Part shown: one piece after another, positions 6,378 to 14,605 of the stretch | How positions within the stretch are numbered: the stretch's first letter is position 1 | Layout: each line of letters starts with the position of its first letter | Assembly (NCBI GenBank): GCA_964394815.1 | Contig: CAYMZC010000040.1 | Coordinates: 1 to 17,892 of the forward strand | Length of the DNA: 17,892 nucleotides | Direction of reading: 5' to 3' | Source: Sandaracinobacteroides sp964394815 | Lineage (GTDB): Bacteria > Pseudomonadota > Alphaproteobacteria > Sphingomonadales > Sphingomonadaceae | Program-made: the position numbers and the translations under genes | Notes under the pieces: model-generated | Told to the model about the DNA's origin: nothing | Database searches by the model: none | What the model saw: only the letters and a program-made list of their open reading frames with translations

Positions 6378-7112
6378 ATGGACCGGCTCGTCTATACCGC
6401 GCTTTCCGGCCTGCAGCGGGCGCAGGAAGCGCAGGCTGTCACGGCGCACAATCTCGCCAATGCGTCCACGCCCGGCTTCCGGCGCGAAATGGCGGCCCTG
6501 TCCGCCGGCTGGCTGGCGGCCGATGGCGCGGCGCTTTCGGGGCGGGTGCAATCCGGCGGGGAATCGCCGCATGATCTGCTTCGCCCTGGCCGGGTGGACG
6601 TGACCGGCAATCCTCTCGACATCGCTATGAACGGCGGTGCCTGGCTGGTCGTGGAGGATGGCGCGGGCGAAGCCGCGCTCACGCGCCGTGGCGATCTCAG
6701 GATCGACCCGGAAGGACGCCTCCTGACCGGGGATGGCCGGCCGGTTCTTGGGGAGGATGGCCCGATACGGGTGGCTGCAGGCTTCGCTTCCCTTTCCATC
6801 GCACCCGATGGCACGCTCCAGACACGGCTTGCACCGGATGCGCCCTTCATCCCGGTTGGGCGGATCCGGCTGGCATCACCAGACCCGATGACACTGACGC
6901 GGGGCGCCGATGGCCTTTTCCGCACCCCGGAAACCGAAACCGACCCGACTGCAACCGTCACGCCGGGCGCGCTCGAACGCTCGAACGTGGAATCCGCGAC
7001 GCAGCTCGTCGACCTGATCGAGCAGACCCGCCGTTTCGAGCTTCAGACAAAGCTTATTTCTGCTGCGCGGGACATGGATGAAGCAAGCGCCGCACTGATG
7101 CGGCTGGACTGA
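6378..7112 (+). CDS. flgF: Flagellar rod protein FlgF
   Basis: FlgF is a rod subunit between the proximal rod and the distal FlgG rod. The 244-residue product has the family N-terminus LVYTALSGLQRAQEAQAVTA then HNLANASTPGFRREM, the middle motif GNPLDIAMNGGAWLVVEDG and the C-terminal helix GALERSNVESATQLVDLIEQ. Length is typical (about 240-250). FlgF and FlgG are paralogues; the call as FlgF rests on its position before flgG, the MDRLVYTALSG start and the lack of the FlgG-specific insertion. It begins 6 nt after the flgE stop with no strong ribosome site, so coupled translation is likely. Confidence 0.94.
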   Translation: MDRLVYTALSGLQRAQEAQAVTAHNLANASTPGFRREMAALSAGWLAADGAALSGRVQSGGESPHDLLRPGRVDVTGNPLDIAMNGGAWLVVEDGAGEAALTRRGDLRIDPEGRLLTGDGRPVLGEDGPIRVAAGFASLSIAPDGTLQTRLAPDAPFIPVGRIRLASPDPMTLTRGADGLFRTPETETDPTATVTPGALERSNVESATQLVDLIEQTRRFELQTKLISAARDMDEASAALMRLD

Positions 7113-7131
7113 CTGAAGGGAGACCAGACCC

Positions 7132-7917
7132 ATGGCCAATGCCCTCCATACGGCCCGCTCCGGCCTCGAAGCTCTGGATGCGAAGCTGCGAACCATCTCC
7201 AACAACCTCGCCAACGCCAACACCGTCGGCTTCAAGCGCGACCGCGCCGCCTTCGAGACGCTGCTTTACCAGACCGAGCGCCCGGCAGGCGCGCCAGCCG
7301 GCGCCGACCAGCGGTTCGGCATGGGGCTTTCCACCGGCGCCGGGGTCCGCATTGCCGGAAGCGAGCGCGTGCACAGCCAGGGCAGTTTCACCATCACGGG
7401 CAATGCGCTCGATCTCGCCATAGACGGCGAAGGGCTGTTCGAGGTGAACCTTGCCGATGGCCGGGCCGCCTTCACCCGCGCCGGGGCCTTCACCCGCGAT
7501 GCGGAAGGCCGCCTTGTTACCGCACAGGGGCACCCGCTGGCACCGGGCATCCAGGTTCCCGAAGGCGCGACCGGCATCACTATGGGCCCGGATGGCACGG
7601 TTTCGGCCATGCTGCCGGGCGAAACCACGCCCGCCGATCTGGGCCGGCTGACGCTGTCGGCCTTCATCAACCCGGCCGGTCTGGAGCCGATGGGGGAAAA
7701 TCTCTTTCTCGAATCCGCTGCCTCCGGCCCGCCGCAGCAGGGCAACCCGGGCGAGAATGGCCTTGGTCGAATCCGCCAGGGCAGCCTTGAAGCATCGAAC
7801 GTGTCGGCCGTTCAGGAGCTGGTGGACATGATCGAGACCCAGCGTGCTTATGAAATCAATTCCAAGGTGATCTCGGCCTCGGATGAGATGATGCGTTATG
7901 TCAACCAGGCGGTCTGA
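7132..7917 (+). CDS. flgG: Flagellar distal rod protein FlgG
   Basis: FlgG forms the distal rod that spans the periplasm through the P and L rings. The 261-residue protein begins MANALHTARSGLEALDAKLR, has SNNLANANTVGFKRDRAAFE (about 23-42), the FlgG-specific segment YQTERPAGAPAGADQRFGMG that stiffens the rod, GNALDLAIDGEGLFEV, and the C-terminal signature EASNVSAVQELVDMIETQRA with YEINSKVISASDEMM. Length is the usual 260-262. GAAGGGAGA lies upstream with good spacing. Its last 20 nt overlap the start of flgH. Confidence 0.96.
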   Translation: MANALHTARSGLEALDAKLRTISNNLANANTVGFKRDRAAFETLLYQTERPAGAPAGADQRFGMGLSTGAGVRIAGSERVHSQGSFTITGNALDLAIDGEGLFEVNLADGRAAFTRAGAFTRDAEGRLVTAQGHPLAPGIQVPEGATGITMGPDGTVSAMLPGETTPADLGRLTLSAFINPAGLEPMGENLFLESAASGPPQQGNPGENGLGRIRQGSLEASNVSAVQELVDMIETQRAYEINSKVISASDEMMRYVNQAV

Positions 7918-8578
7918 CCGGCTTTGCGCCCTGTTTCCGATAGGGGCGGGCCTGATCCTGTCTGGCTGCCTTGGAAACGGCCCGCTTGCGGATCGCGTGG
8001 CGTCCCTGCCGCCCGCGATCGCCGAAGCGCCGCCCCCTGCCCCGCCCACCGGCAGCCTCTTTACAGGCGACGGGCGGATGATGCTGGCCCAGGACAGACG
8101 CGCCAGCGCGCCCGGAGACATTCTCACCATCCTTCTCGTCGAGCGGATGCAGGCCGAGAAATCCGCCGCCCAGAAAGGCAGCCGGAGCAGCGACCGCAGC
8201 CTCACCCTGCCGGAGGCAAAGCCCTTCAACTGGCTGCCCGGGGGCCTGTTCAATGGCGGCGCGCAATCGGATTTTTCGGGCGAAGGCTCGGCGCGGCAGG
8301 CCAATCGCCTTTCGGGCGAAATCAGCGCCACCGTCACGAGGGTGCTGCCCAATGGCGCGCTTATGATCGTGGGGGACCGGCGTATCGCCCTGACGCGCGG
8401 TGAAGAGCATGTTCAGATCACCGGAATCATCCGCCCCGAAGACATCGGCCCCGACAATCGCGTGCTTTCCACCCGCGTTGCCGATGCCAGGCTGCGCTAT
8501 GGCGGAACCGGCGAAATCGCGGCCCAGGCCCGGCAGGGCTGGCTCAGCCGCTTCTTCGACAGGATCACCCCCTTCTGA
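7898..8578 (+). CDS. flgH: Flagellar L-ring lipoprotein FlgH
   Basis: FlgH is an outer-membrane lipoprotein forming the L ring around the distal rod. The 226-residue product begins with a basic n-region (MSTRRSDR), a hydrophobic segment and the lipobox LSGC with lipidated Cys24. Conserved FlgH motifs follow: GSLFTGDGRMMLAQDRRASA, GDILTILLVE (about 76-85), ANRLSGEISATVTRVLPNGA and VQITGIIRPEDIGPDNRVLS. Length is typical. The start lies inside flgG (20-nt overlap), and no other in-frame ATG precedes the lipobox, so this start is kept. Its stop overlaps the flgI start by one base. Confidence 0.95.
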   Translation: MSTRRSDRLCALFPIGAGLILSGCLGNGPLADRVASLPPAIAEAPPPAPPTGSLFTGDGRMMLAQDRRASAPGDILTILLVERMQAEKSAAQKGSRSSDRSLTLPEAKPFNWLPGGLFNGGAQSDFSGEGSARQANRLSGEISATVTRVLPNGALMIVGDRRIALTRGEEHVQITGIIRPEDIGPDNRVLSTRVADARLRYGGTGEIAAQARQGWLSRFFDRITPF

Positions 8579-9717
8579 TGGCTGCGGCACACTCCATGGC
8601 ACGGCTGGCCCGGATGGCACGGCTGGCAACGGCCTTTGCGCTTGCCCTCGGCGTTTCCGCCAGCGCCTTCGCCGGGGCCGAACGGGTGAAGGATCTGGCG
8701 CGTTTCCAGGGCGTGCGTGCAAACGGGCTGGTCGGCTATGGCCTTGTCGTTGGCCTGCCGGGCACGGGCGATGACAATCTCGCCTATACGGTCCAGTCGA
8801 TGCGCTCGGCGGCCTCGGCCCTCGGGGTTCAGCTTCCGCCCGGAATCAACCCGTCGCTCAAGAATGCGGCTGCGGTGATGATCACGGCTGAGCTTCCGCC
8901 CTTCGCCAAGTCCGGCCAGCGGATCGATGTGACGGTCTCGGCGCTTGGCCGCGCCAAGTCGCTGCGCGGCGGCACCCTGCTGATGACGCCCCTGAAGGGC
9001 GCTGACGGCGGCGCCTATGCCTTGGCGCAGGGCCATCTGACCGTCGGCGGGTTCGGCGCGGATGGCGCCGATGGATCGAAGGTGGTGGTGAACACGCCAA
9101 CCTCGGGCCGGATACCCGGCGGCGCCATCGTGGAGCGCCCGGCACCCTCCCCTTTCGGCAGCGGCGAGGCGCTTGTCCTCGATCTGCACACCCCCAGTTT
9201 CCAGACAGCACAGGCCATGGCCCAGGCGATCAACCGGGCAGAAGGACGGCTGGTTGCCCGCGCGCTCGATGCTGTTTCCGTGGCGGTGGAGGCGCAGGGC
9301 GGGGCATCCGCACAGGTGGCGCTTGCCGGCCGTATCGAGGCGGTCGAGGTGGCGGTCGCCGCACCGCCTGCCCGCGTGGTGGTGAACGCCCGCACGGGAA
9401 CCATCGTCATCGGCGGCGATGTCCGAATCCGCCCGGCGGCAATTTCCCATGGCAATCTCACCGTTGCCGTCTCCGAGAATTATCGCGTGTCGCAGCCCGG
9501 CCCGCTTGCCCGGCGGGGCGATACCGTCGTCACGCCCGATTCCGAGATTGCCGCACGCGAAGAGCCTGTGCGCATGGGCCTTTTCGCGCCCGGCGCACGC
9601 CTGTCCGATATCGTTGACGCAGTAAACGCCCTTGGCGCAGCCCCCGGCGACCTCGTCGCCATTCTCGAAGCCCTGAAGGAAGCCGGCGCCTTGCGCGCCG
9701 AGCTGGTGGTGATCTGA
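8578..9717 (+). CDS. flgI: Flagellar P-ring protein FlgI
   Basis: FlgI polymerises into the periplasmic P ring with help from FlgA. The 379-residue product has a Sec signal peptide with a likely cut after Ala32 (SASAFA/GAERVKDLA), then the FlgI hallmark QGVRANGLVGYGLVVGLPGT. Other family motifs are VMITAELPPFAKSGQRIDVT, GGTLLMTPLKGADGGAYALA and ARVVVNARTGTIVIGGDVRI. Near the C-terminus is DIVDAVNALGAAPGDLVAIL. Three in-frame ATGs (8578, 8596, 8614) could start the protein; the first overlaps the flgH stop (TGATG). The signal-peptide n-region contains an 18-bp duplication (MARLAR/MARLAT). The stop overlaps flgJ by one base. Confidence 0.95.
   Translation: MAAAHSMARLARMARLATAFALALGVSASAFAGAERVKDLARFQGVRANGLVGYGLVVGLPGTGDDNLAYTVQSMRSAASALGVQLPPGINPSLKNAAAVMITAELPPFAKSGQRIDVTVSALGRAKSLRGGTLLMTPLKGADGGAYALAQGHLTVGGFGADGADGSKVVVNTPTSGRIPGGAIVERPAPSPFGSGEALVLDLHTPSFQTAQAMAQAINRAEGRLVARALDAVSVAVEAQGGASAQVALAGRIEAVEVAVAAPPARVVVNARTGTIVIGGDVRIRPAAISHGNLTVAVSENYRVSQPGPLARRGDTVVTPDSEIAAREEPVRMGLFAPGARLSDIVDAVNALGAAPGDLVAILEALKEAGALRAELVVI
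8596..8631 (+). repeat. 18-bp tandem duplication in the FlgI signal peptide
   Basis: ATGGCACGGCTGGC occurs at 8596-8609 and again at 8614-8627, an 18-bp period encoding MARLAR then MARLAT. Each unit carries an in-frame ATG. The last four bases of the units differ. Confidence 0.8.
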
Positions 9718-9968
9718 TGCCCGGTCCTGAACCCATGAAGCCAGACAGGCTTTCATCCAGCCCGCCGCGTGCGGAAGATCGCCTGGCCCTCCGCCGGGCA
9801 GGCGAACAGTTCGAGGCCCTGCTGATCGAGCAGATGCTGAAGACGGCGCGCCCCGATAATGCCGGCGCCGGCAATGAATGGCGCGCCATTGCCGACCGCC
9901 ACATGGCCGAAGCCCTCGGCAAGGCGTCCCCCTTCGGCATTGCATCCCTTCTTGGAGGCCGCCAATGA
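9717..9968 (+). CDS. flgJ: FlgJ-like rod-binding protein (no muramidase domain)
   Basis: This small protein (83 aa) matches the N-terminal rod-binding domain of FlgJ: RRAGEQFEALLIEQMLKTAR (about 26-45) and WRAIADRHMAEALGKASPFGIA. The peptidoglycan-hydrolase domain of enteric FlgJ is absent. Single-domain forms of this kind are usual in alphaproteobacteria, where a separate lytic enzyme opens the cell wall. It likely acts as a rod cap or scaffold in the periplasm. The start overlaps the flgI stop by one base (TGATG) and the stop overlaps the flgK ATGA by 4 nt, consistent with coupled translation. MKPDRLSS at 9735 is an alternative start. Confidence 0.85.
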   Translation: MPGPEPMKPDRLSSSPPRAEDRLALRRAGEQFEALLIEQMLKTARPDNAGAGNEWRAIADRHMAEALGKASPFGIASLLGGRQ

Positions 9969-11815
9969 CCGACATGCTATCCATCGCCGCAGGCGGCGTT
10001 CAGGCCTATGCCCGCGCCCTCGATACCGTGGCGGACAATGTCGCCAATGCCGGAACGGAAGGCCATGTGCGCCGCGTCGCCGTGCTGACCGGCGCCGGCG
10101 CGGGCGCCCGGCCCGGCCCTTTCGATCGCCAGATCGCCCCCGGCGAAGGGGTGAAGCTGGCTGGCATCGAGCGCGCCACCGATCTGCTGCGGATGGACAG
10201 CCTGCGCCGGGCCGATGGCGAAGTGGCGGCGTTGCAGACGGTAGAGAGCTGGCTGACGACCAGCTTGTCCGTGCTGGAAGGCGCCAATGCCATTGCGGCT
10301 CCAATGGACCGGATGTTCGAAAGCCTGTCCGACCTCGCCAATGACCCTTCCGACCCGGCGCAACGGCAGATCTTCCTGGCCCGTGCAGGGCAGCTTGCGG
10401 AAAGCTTCAACCGCAGCGCCGGGCAGCTGGCGGATCTCGACGGCGCGCTCCTCAAGGCGGGCATGCAGACCGTGGAGTCGCTGAATGGCCTTGCCGAAGG
10501 GCTGGCCCGCGTGAATGACCGCATGCGCCGCGCCTCTGCCGTGGGCGCACCGCCACCAGCCCTTGTCGATGAACGCGACAGGCTGCTTGCCGGCATGGCC
10601 CGCATTGCCACGATCGAGGTGCGCATCGATGGCAAGGGCGAAGCCAGCGTGCGCATCCCCGATTCCGGCGGCCCGCTGCTTGTCGATGGTGGCCGGGCAA
10701 CGCAGGCCCGCCTGGGCATGCAGGGCAAGGGATTTCAGCTGCGGCTCGGCGCCCCGGGGCAAGACCAGCCAGCCGCCCTGACTGGCGGCGAACTCGCCGG
10801 CCTGTCCTCCGCAAGAGCCAGGCTTGCCGAAGCGGGGGAGTGGCTCGACGATATCGCCAACAGCTTCGTGGCTGACATGAACCAGCGGCACATGGCCGGC
10901 GCCGATCTCGATGGCCTCGACGGCAAGCCCCTTTTCCTTGCCAGCCGCCCGGTGGCCAGCCCCGCCGCCGCCAACGCCGGAGACATGCGGGTCACGGCAA
11001 CGCTTCAGCCAGCCGGCACCGTCCCGGACATGAGACTCGCCTTCGATGGCACGAACTGGACACTCGGCCGCGACGATGGCGGCGGTTCGGTCAGTGGCGC
11101 GCTGCCGCTCGACCTTGATGGACTGCGGGTGGATGGCGTGGGAACAGCCGCCGGCGGCGATCTTTTTCGAATCAGCGATACAGCCGGGGCGGCTGGCATT
11201 GCGCTGGCGCCGCTTTCCATGCGCGAAGTTGCGATGGCGCCGCGCTGGGCAAGCGATGCCAGCCCTTCGAACATTGGCGCGGCATCGACCGAATTGCGCT
11301 CCGGGCCATCCTATCCGGGCGGTTCCAGCCCGCCCCATGCCCTGACGGCATTGCCAGACGGCAGCCTGGAATTGCGCGATTCCCTTGGCATGCTCATCGG
11401 CTCGGGCGCGCCCGGTGACTGGATTACAGGCGATGGCTTCGAGTTTCGCCTGTCCGGAAACCCGGCCCCCGGCGACAGTTTCGCCATTGCGAAATCGGGC
11501 GCTGCGTCCGGGGCCAACGGCAATGCCATGTCGATGCTCGCCCTGCGCGATGAAACGGCCAGCGGCGGTATTCCTGCACGGATCGATGCCATGCTGGCGG
11601 CCATTTCCGTTCCGCTTGCCGCCACGCGGGAGCGGACGGAATCGGCCACGGCCACGCGCGATGCAATCGCTTCGGTCCTCAGTCAGGAATCCGGTGTCGA
11701 TCTTGATCGCGAAGCAGCCGACATGCTGCGCCTGCAGCAGGCCTATCAGGCTAATGCCCGCATCATACAGACTGCCCGCGAAACCTTCGACACGATATTG
11801 AACGCAACCCGCTAG
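9965..11815 (+). CDS. flgK: Hook-filament junction protein 1 FlgK
   Basis: FlgK is the first junction protein between hook and filament, exported and assembled outside the cell. The 616-residue product begins MTDMLSIAAGGVQAYARALD with the rod/hook family motif DNVANAGTEGHVRR (about 24-37). Family features include MFESLSDLANDPSDPAQRQI, DLDGALLKAGMQTVESLNGL, DERDRLLAGMARIATIEV and the C-terminal helix LDREAADMLRLQQAYQANAR. The start at 9965 (ATGA overlap with flgJ) is preferred over an in-frame ATG at 9878, which would add 29 residues unlike FlgK and lie deep in flgJ. The middle (about 300-520) is variable, as is usual. Confidence 0.95.
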   Translation: MTDMLSIAAGGVQAYARALDTVADNVANAGTEGHVRRVAVLTGAGAGARPGPFDRQIAPGEGVKLAGIERATDLLRMDSLRRADGEVAALQTVESWLTTSLSVLEGANAIAAPMDRMFESLSDLANDPSDPAQRQIFLARAGQLAESFNRSAGQLADLDGALLKAGMQTVESLNGLAEGLARVNDRMRRASAVGAPPPALVDERDRLLAGMARIATIEVRIDGKGEASVRIPDSGGPLLVDGGRATQARLGMQGKGFQLRLGAPGQDQPAALTGGELAGLSSARARLAEAGEWLDDIANSFVADMNQRHMAGADLDGLDGKPLFLASRPVASPAAANAGDMRVTATLQPAGTVPDMRLAFDGTNWTLGRDDGGGSVSGALPLDLDGLRVDGVGTAAGGDLFRISDTAGAAGIALAPLSMREVAMAPRWASDASPSNIGAASTELRSGPSYPGGSSPPHALTALPDGSLELRDSLGMLIGSGAPGDWITGDGFEFRLSGNPAPGDSFAIAKSGAASGANGNAMSMLALRDETASGGIPARIDAMLAAISVPLAATRERTESATATRDAIASVLSQESGVDLDREAADMLRLQQAYQANARIIQTARETFDTILNATR

Positions 11816-11825
11816 GAGACTGAAC

Positions 11826-12740
11826 ATGTCAGGCCCCGTCATGGTCAACAGCCGCGGCGCGATACCCGTCCAGGCTGAACGGATGAAGCAGATCGAGAAC
11901 CGTCTTTCCGATCTGGAACGCCAGATTGCCACGGGTGACAGGCTGTCCAGTGCCGCTGATGATCCCGCTGGCGCCACACGCGCTGCCATGTTGCGGCGGC
12001 TGGATTCGCGCCTTGTGTCCGAGGAGCGCAGCCTCGAACGGTCTTCCGGCCGGCTTTCGCTTGCGGAAACGGCGGTCGAAGCCGCCGGGCTGGTCGTGCT
12101 TCGCGCCCGCGATCTCGGGCTTGCAGGCGCCAGCGGCACGCTTTCCCCCGAAGACCGCGCCGTCATGGCACGCGAAGTGTCGCAGCTTCGGATGCAGCTT
12201 CTCGAAACGGCAAACCAGCGAGACGAAGCCGGGCGCTATCTGTTTGCAGGCGCGCAAGGGGCGCAGCCTGCCTATGCCGCTGATGCTGCTGGCCAGATCG
12301 GGTGGCGGGGCTTCGGTACGGCCGCCGGGGTTGATGCAGCCGGCGTCTCCACGGCCGCTGTCCCGCGCGGGCCGGATCTTTTTGGTGACGATGCGAACGG
12401 CGCCTTCGCGGCTCTCGATGCCCTTGCCTCGGCGCTTCTGGAACCCGATCCGCTGCTTCGGGAAACCGGCACCGCCACGGCGCTTGAAAGGCTCGAAGCG
12501 GCCCACCATCGGCTGAGCGGTGCGCAGGCTGTCATCGGCGTCGGCCTCGCCCGCATCAGCACGGAACAGGATCGGGTGGCCGCCGCCCGGCTCGATACGG
12601 CGGAAGCGCTGGCGGCTGTTCGCGGCGTAAACCTCACATCGGCCATTGCCGAATTGCAGGCGCTCGATCTCACGCTCCAGGCAGCGCGCGCCAGCTTCTC
12701 CCGCATCCATGATGGCAGCCTGTTCGATCGTCTGGGCTAA
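11826..12740 (+). CDS. flgL: Hook-filament junction protein 3 FlgL
   Basis: FlgL is the second junction protein, located between FlgK and the flagellin filament. The 304-residue protein has a flagellin-like N-terminal helix region (IENRLSDLERQIATGDRLSS then AADDPAGATRAAMLRRLDSR), the motif NQRDEAGRYLFAGAQGAQPA (about 137-156) typical of FlgL, and a C-terminal helix (VNLTSAIAELQALDLTLQAA). Length is typical (about 300). TAGGAG precedes the ATG with 7-8 nt spacing, and flgK ends 10 nt upstream. It is followed by the longest gap of the operon (86 nt) before motA. Confidence 0.93.
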   Translation: MSGPVMVNSRGAIPVQAERMKQIENRLSDLERQIATGDRLSSAADDPAGATRAAMLRRLDSRLVSEERSLERSSGRLSLAETAVEAAGLVVLRARDLGLAGASGTLSPEDRAVMAREVSQLRMQLLETANQRDEAGRYLFAGAQGAQPAYAADAAGQIGWRGFGTAAGVDAAGVSTAAVPRGPDLFGDDANGAFAALDALASALLEPDPLLRETGTATALERLEAAHHRLSGAQAVIGVGLARISTEQDRVAAARLDTAEALAAVRGVNLTSAIAELQALDLTLQAARASFSRIHDGSLFDRLG

Positions 12741-12776
12741 AGCATTGGCACCGCCGCCCGTAATCCTGTTGGCGAA

Positions 12777-12798
12777 ACGGGGCCTCCAAGGCCCCCGT
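12777..12798 (+). other. Hairpin in the flgL-motA gap
   Basis: ACGGGGCC (12777-12784) pairs with GGCCCCCGT (12790-12798), with a single bulged C and a 5-nt loop. There is no U run, so it is not a convincing intrinsic terminator. It could be an mRNA-stabilising or processing hairpin separating the structural flg genes from the stator genes. No sigma-54 match with correct spacing was seen in the gap. Confidence 0.3.
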
Positions 12799-12826
12799 CA
12801 CCTGGGAACAAAGGAGCGGCTGCGGC

Positions 12827-13690
12827 ATGATGGCGATTGTCGGTCTTGTCGTGCTGCTGGCCATGGTGTTCGGGGGCTTCGCGATTTCGGGCGGAAGCCT
12901 GATTCCGGTTCTGAAGGCCCTGCCTTTCGAAATGCTGATCATCGGGGGTGCTGCGATCGGCGCCCTCATCATCTCCAATGACACGCGCTCGCTGAAGCAG
13001 CTTGGCGGGGGCTTCGGGCACATTCTGAAGGGGCCGCGCTTCAAGCGGCAGGATTATCTCGACGCCATCTTCCTGACCGTGCGGCTGATGCGCCTGCTGA
13101 AGGCCGAAGGCGCCGTTGCGGTCGAACAGCATGTGGAAGAGCCGAAATCCTCGTCGCTCTGGGCGGAATATCCGGCCTTGCTGGCCGATCCCTTCTTTGT
13201 CCACCTCGTCACCGATACGCTGCGCCTGCTGGTCGTTTCCACGGGCAGCGTCAGTTCGGTCGCGATCGAGGATGTGCTCGATACCGCGATCGAGACGCAC
13301 CATCATGATGCAATGCGCCCGGCGGAACAGCTCCAGACGCTTTCGGATGCCCTGCCCGCTCTTGGCATCGTGGCCGCCGTGCTCGGCGTGGTGAAGACCA
13401 TGGGCTCGATCGACCAGCCCCCGCCCGTGCTGGGGGGCATGATCGGCTCGGCGCTCGTTGGCACATTCCTCGGCGTGCTGCTCGCCTATGGCATGGTAGG
13501 CCCGATGGCCGCGCGGCTGAAGGCGATCATCGAGGCGGATGCGGAAATCTACCAGGTGGTGCGCCGCGTGATCCTGGCGTCCCTTCGGAACCAGCCGCAG
13601 CCCATCGTTCTGGAAACGGCCAGGACAGCGATCAGCCCGGCCAACCAGCCGGCCTTCACGGATGTGTTCGAAGGCCTGCGCGCCAAATGA
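12827..13690 (+). CDS. motA: Flagellar stator protein MotA
   Basis: MotA is the four-helix inner-membrane stator subunit that, with MotB, converts ion flow to torque. The 287-residue protein shows TM1 (MMAIVGLVVLLAMVFGGFAI), TM2 (MLIIGGAAIGALII), a long cytoplasmic loop with charged residues, and the conserved TM3 and TM4 segments LGIVAAVLGVVKTMGSI and IGSALVGTFLGVLLAYGMVG. Length is close to the enteric 295. Either the first or the second Met can be the start; AAAGGAG lies about 10 nt upstream. motB overlaps its stop by 4 nt, the usual stator gene pairing. Proton rather than sodium coupling is likely but inferred. Confidence 0.94.
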   Translation: MMAIVGLVVLLAMVFGGFAISGGSLIPVLKALPFEMLIIGGAAIGALIISNDTRSLKQLGGGFGHILKGPRFKRQDYLDAIFLTVRLMRLLKAEGAVAVEQHVEEPKSSSLWAEYPALLADPFFVHLVTDTLRLLVVSTGSVSSVAIEDVLDTAIETHHHDAMRPAEQLQTLSDALPALGIVAAVLGVVKTMGSIDQPPPVLGGMIGSALVGTFLGVLLAYGMVGPMAARLKAIIEADAEIYQVVRRVILASLRNQPQPIVLETARTAISPANQPAFTDVFEGLRAK

Positions 13691-14580
13691 GCGTCGAAGG
13701 CCCCCTGCCCGAACCCGAAATTCTGGTCCGCAAGGTGAAGGTCAGGGGCCATGGCGCGCACCATGGCGGCGCGTGGAAGGTCGCCTATGCCGATTTCGTC
13801 ACGGCGATGATGGCCTTCTTCCTGCTGATGTGGCTGCTGGGCGCCACCAACGAGGATCAGCGCCGTGGCCTTGCCGATTATTTTGCGCCAACGGTGATGG
13901 AATACAGCACATCGGGAGGTTCCAATGGCATGCTCCAGGGCCGTTCCATCGAGGATCCGGATGGCATTGCCCCGCATGCGCGGCGTGCAGGCGTGAACCC
14001 AGCCGCGCCCTACCAGTCAGCGTCCGGTGCCCGGGCCCCTGCGCCCTCGAATGATGGCCAGCTGCGCAAGGTGGAAAGCGAGATCCGCCGACGAATGGAG
14101 CGTGACCCCGGCCTCAAGGCGCTGCAGGGGCAGATACGTTTCACGCACACGCCGGAAGGCCTGCGCATCGAACTGATAGACCGCGCGGATTATTCCATGT
14201 TTTCGAACGGCACCGCCCTGATGGACCCGCGCGCCCGGCAATTGCTGGGGGTCGTTGCCAAGGCAATCGATGACCTTCCCAACAAGCTGACGATCCGCGG
14301 ACATACCGATGCCCTGCCCTTCGGCAGCCCGAGATCGTCCGCTACGCCTTCGAACAATTGGGTGCTCTCTTCGGCAAGGGCAGAGGAAACACGGCGCATC
14401 CTTGTGGAAGAAGGCGTTCCGGGGAACCGCTTTTCGCGTCTTGAAGGCGTTGCCGAGACGGACCCCAGATCGGAAGAGCGTCGTGTAGGNNNNNNNNNNG
14501 CCGAGACGGACCCCTTCAACCCGCAGGACCCGTTCGACCCGCGCAACCGGAGGATGAGCCTGACCTTGTTGCGGGGCTGA
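13687..14580 (+). CDS. motB: Flagellar stator protein MotB (sequence interrupted by assembly artefact)
   Basis: MotB anchors the stator to peptidoglycan and carries the ion-binding Asp. The N-terminal motif KVAYADFVTAMMAFFLLMWL (31-50) contains the single TM helix with the predicted ion-binding Asp36. The C-terminal OmpA-like domain includes KLTIRGHTDALPFG, NNWVLSSARAEETRRILVEE and RNRRMSLTLLRG. The reported 297-residue frame contains 16 false residues (about 261-276 or equivalently 256-271): sequencing-adapter bases at 14467-14489, ten N at 14490-14499, then a second copy of GCCGAGACGGACCCC. Removing 48 nt restores a continuous 281-residue MotB reading VAETDPFNPQDPFDPRNRR. It overlaps the motA stop by 4 nt. 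Confidence 0.92.
   Translation: MSVEGPLPEPEILVRKVKVRGHGAHHGGAWKVAYADFVTAMMAFFLLMWLLGATNEDQRRGLADYFAPTVMEYSTSGGSNGMLQGRSIEDPDGIAPHARRAGVNPAAPYQSASGARAPAPSNDGQLRKVESEIRRRMERDPGLKALQGQIRFTHTPEGLRIELIDRADYSMFSNGTALMDPRARQLLGVVAKAIDDLPNKLTIRGHTDALPFGSPRSSATPSNNWVLSSARAEETRRILVEEGVPGNRFSRLEGVAETDPRSEERRVXXXXAETDPFNPQDPFDPRNRRMSLTLLRG
14467..14499 (+). other. Sequencing-adapter remnant and 10-N scaffold gap
   Basis: Positions 14467-14489 read AGATCGGAAGAGC followed by GTCGTGTAGG, the start of the standard Illumina TruSeq read-through adapter. They are followed directly by ten N (14490-14499). The 15 bases before the adapter (14452-14466) are repeated exactly after the N run (14500-14514). This is what results when a contig ending in untrimmed adapter is scaffolded to an overlapping contig. 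It is not biological sequence. Confidence 0.97.
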
Positions 14581-14605
14581 GCAAGACCCCATATCTGGGC
14601 CAGCA

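Noticed and set aside
9878..9964. Upstream ATG for flgK at 9878
   Set aside because: It would add 29 residues unrelated to FlgK inside flgJ; the ATGA overlap at 9965 fits the operon pattern.
9977..12166. A very long open frame on the minus strand opposite flgK and flgL (and similar ones at 8497-9984 and 7054-8352)
   Set aside because: These mirror well-conserved flg genes on the plus strand, have low-complexity Arg/Gly/His/Ala-rich translations with no recognisable family, and are expected by chance in high-GC coding DNA.
14452..14514. The 15-bp direct repeat as an attachment site or target-site duplication
   Set aside because: The intervening bases are sequencing adapter and N, so the repeat is contig overlap, not a mobile-element footprint.
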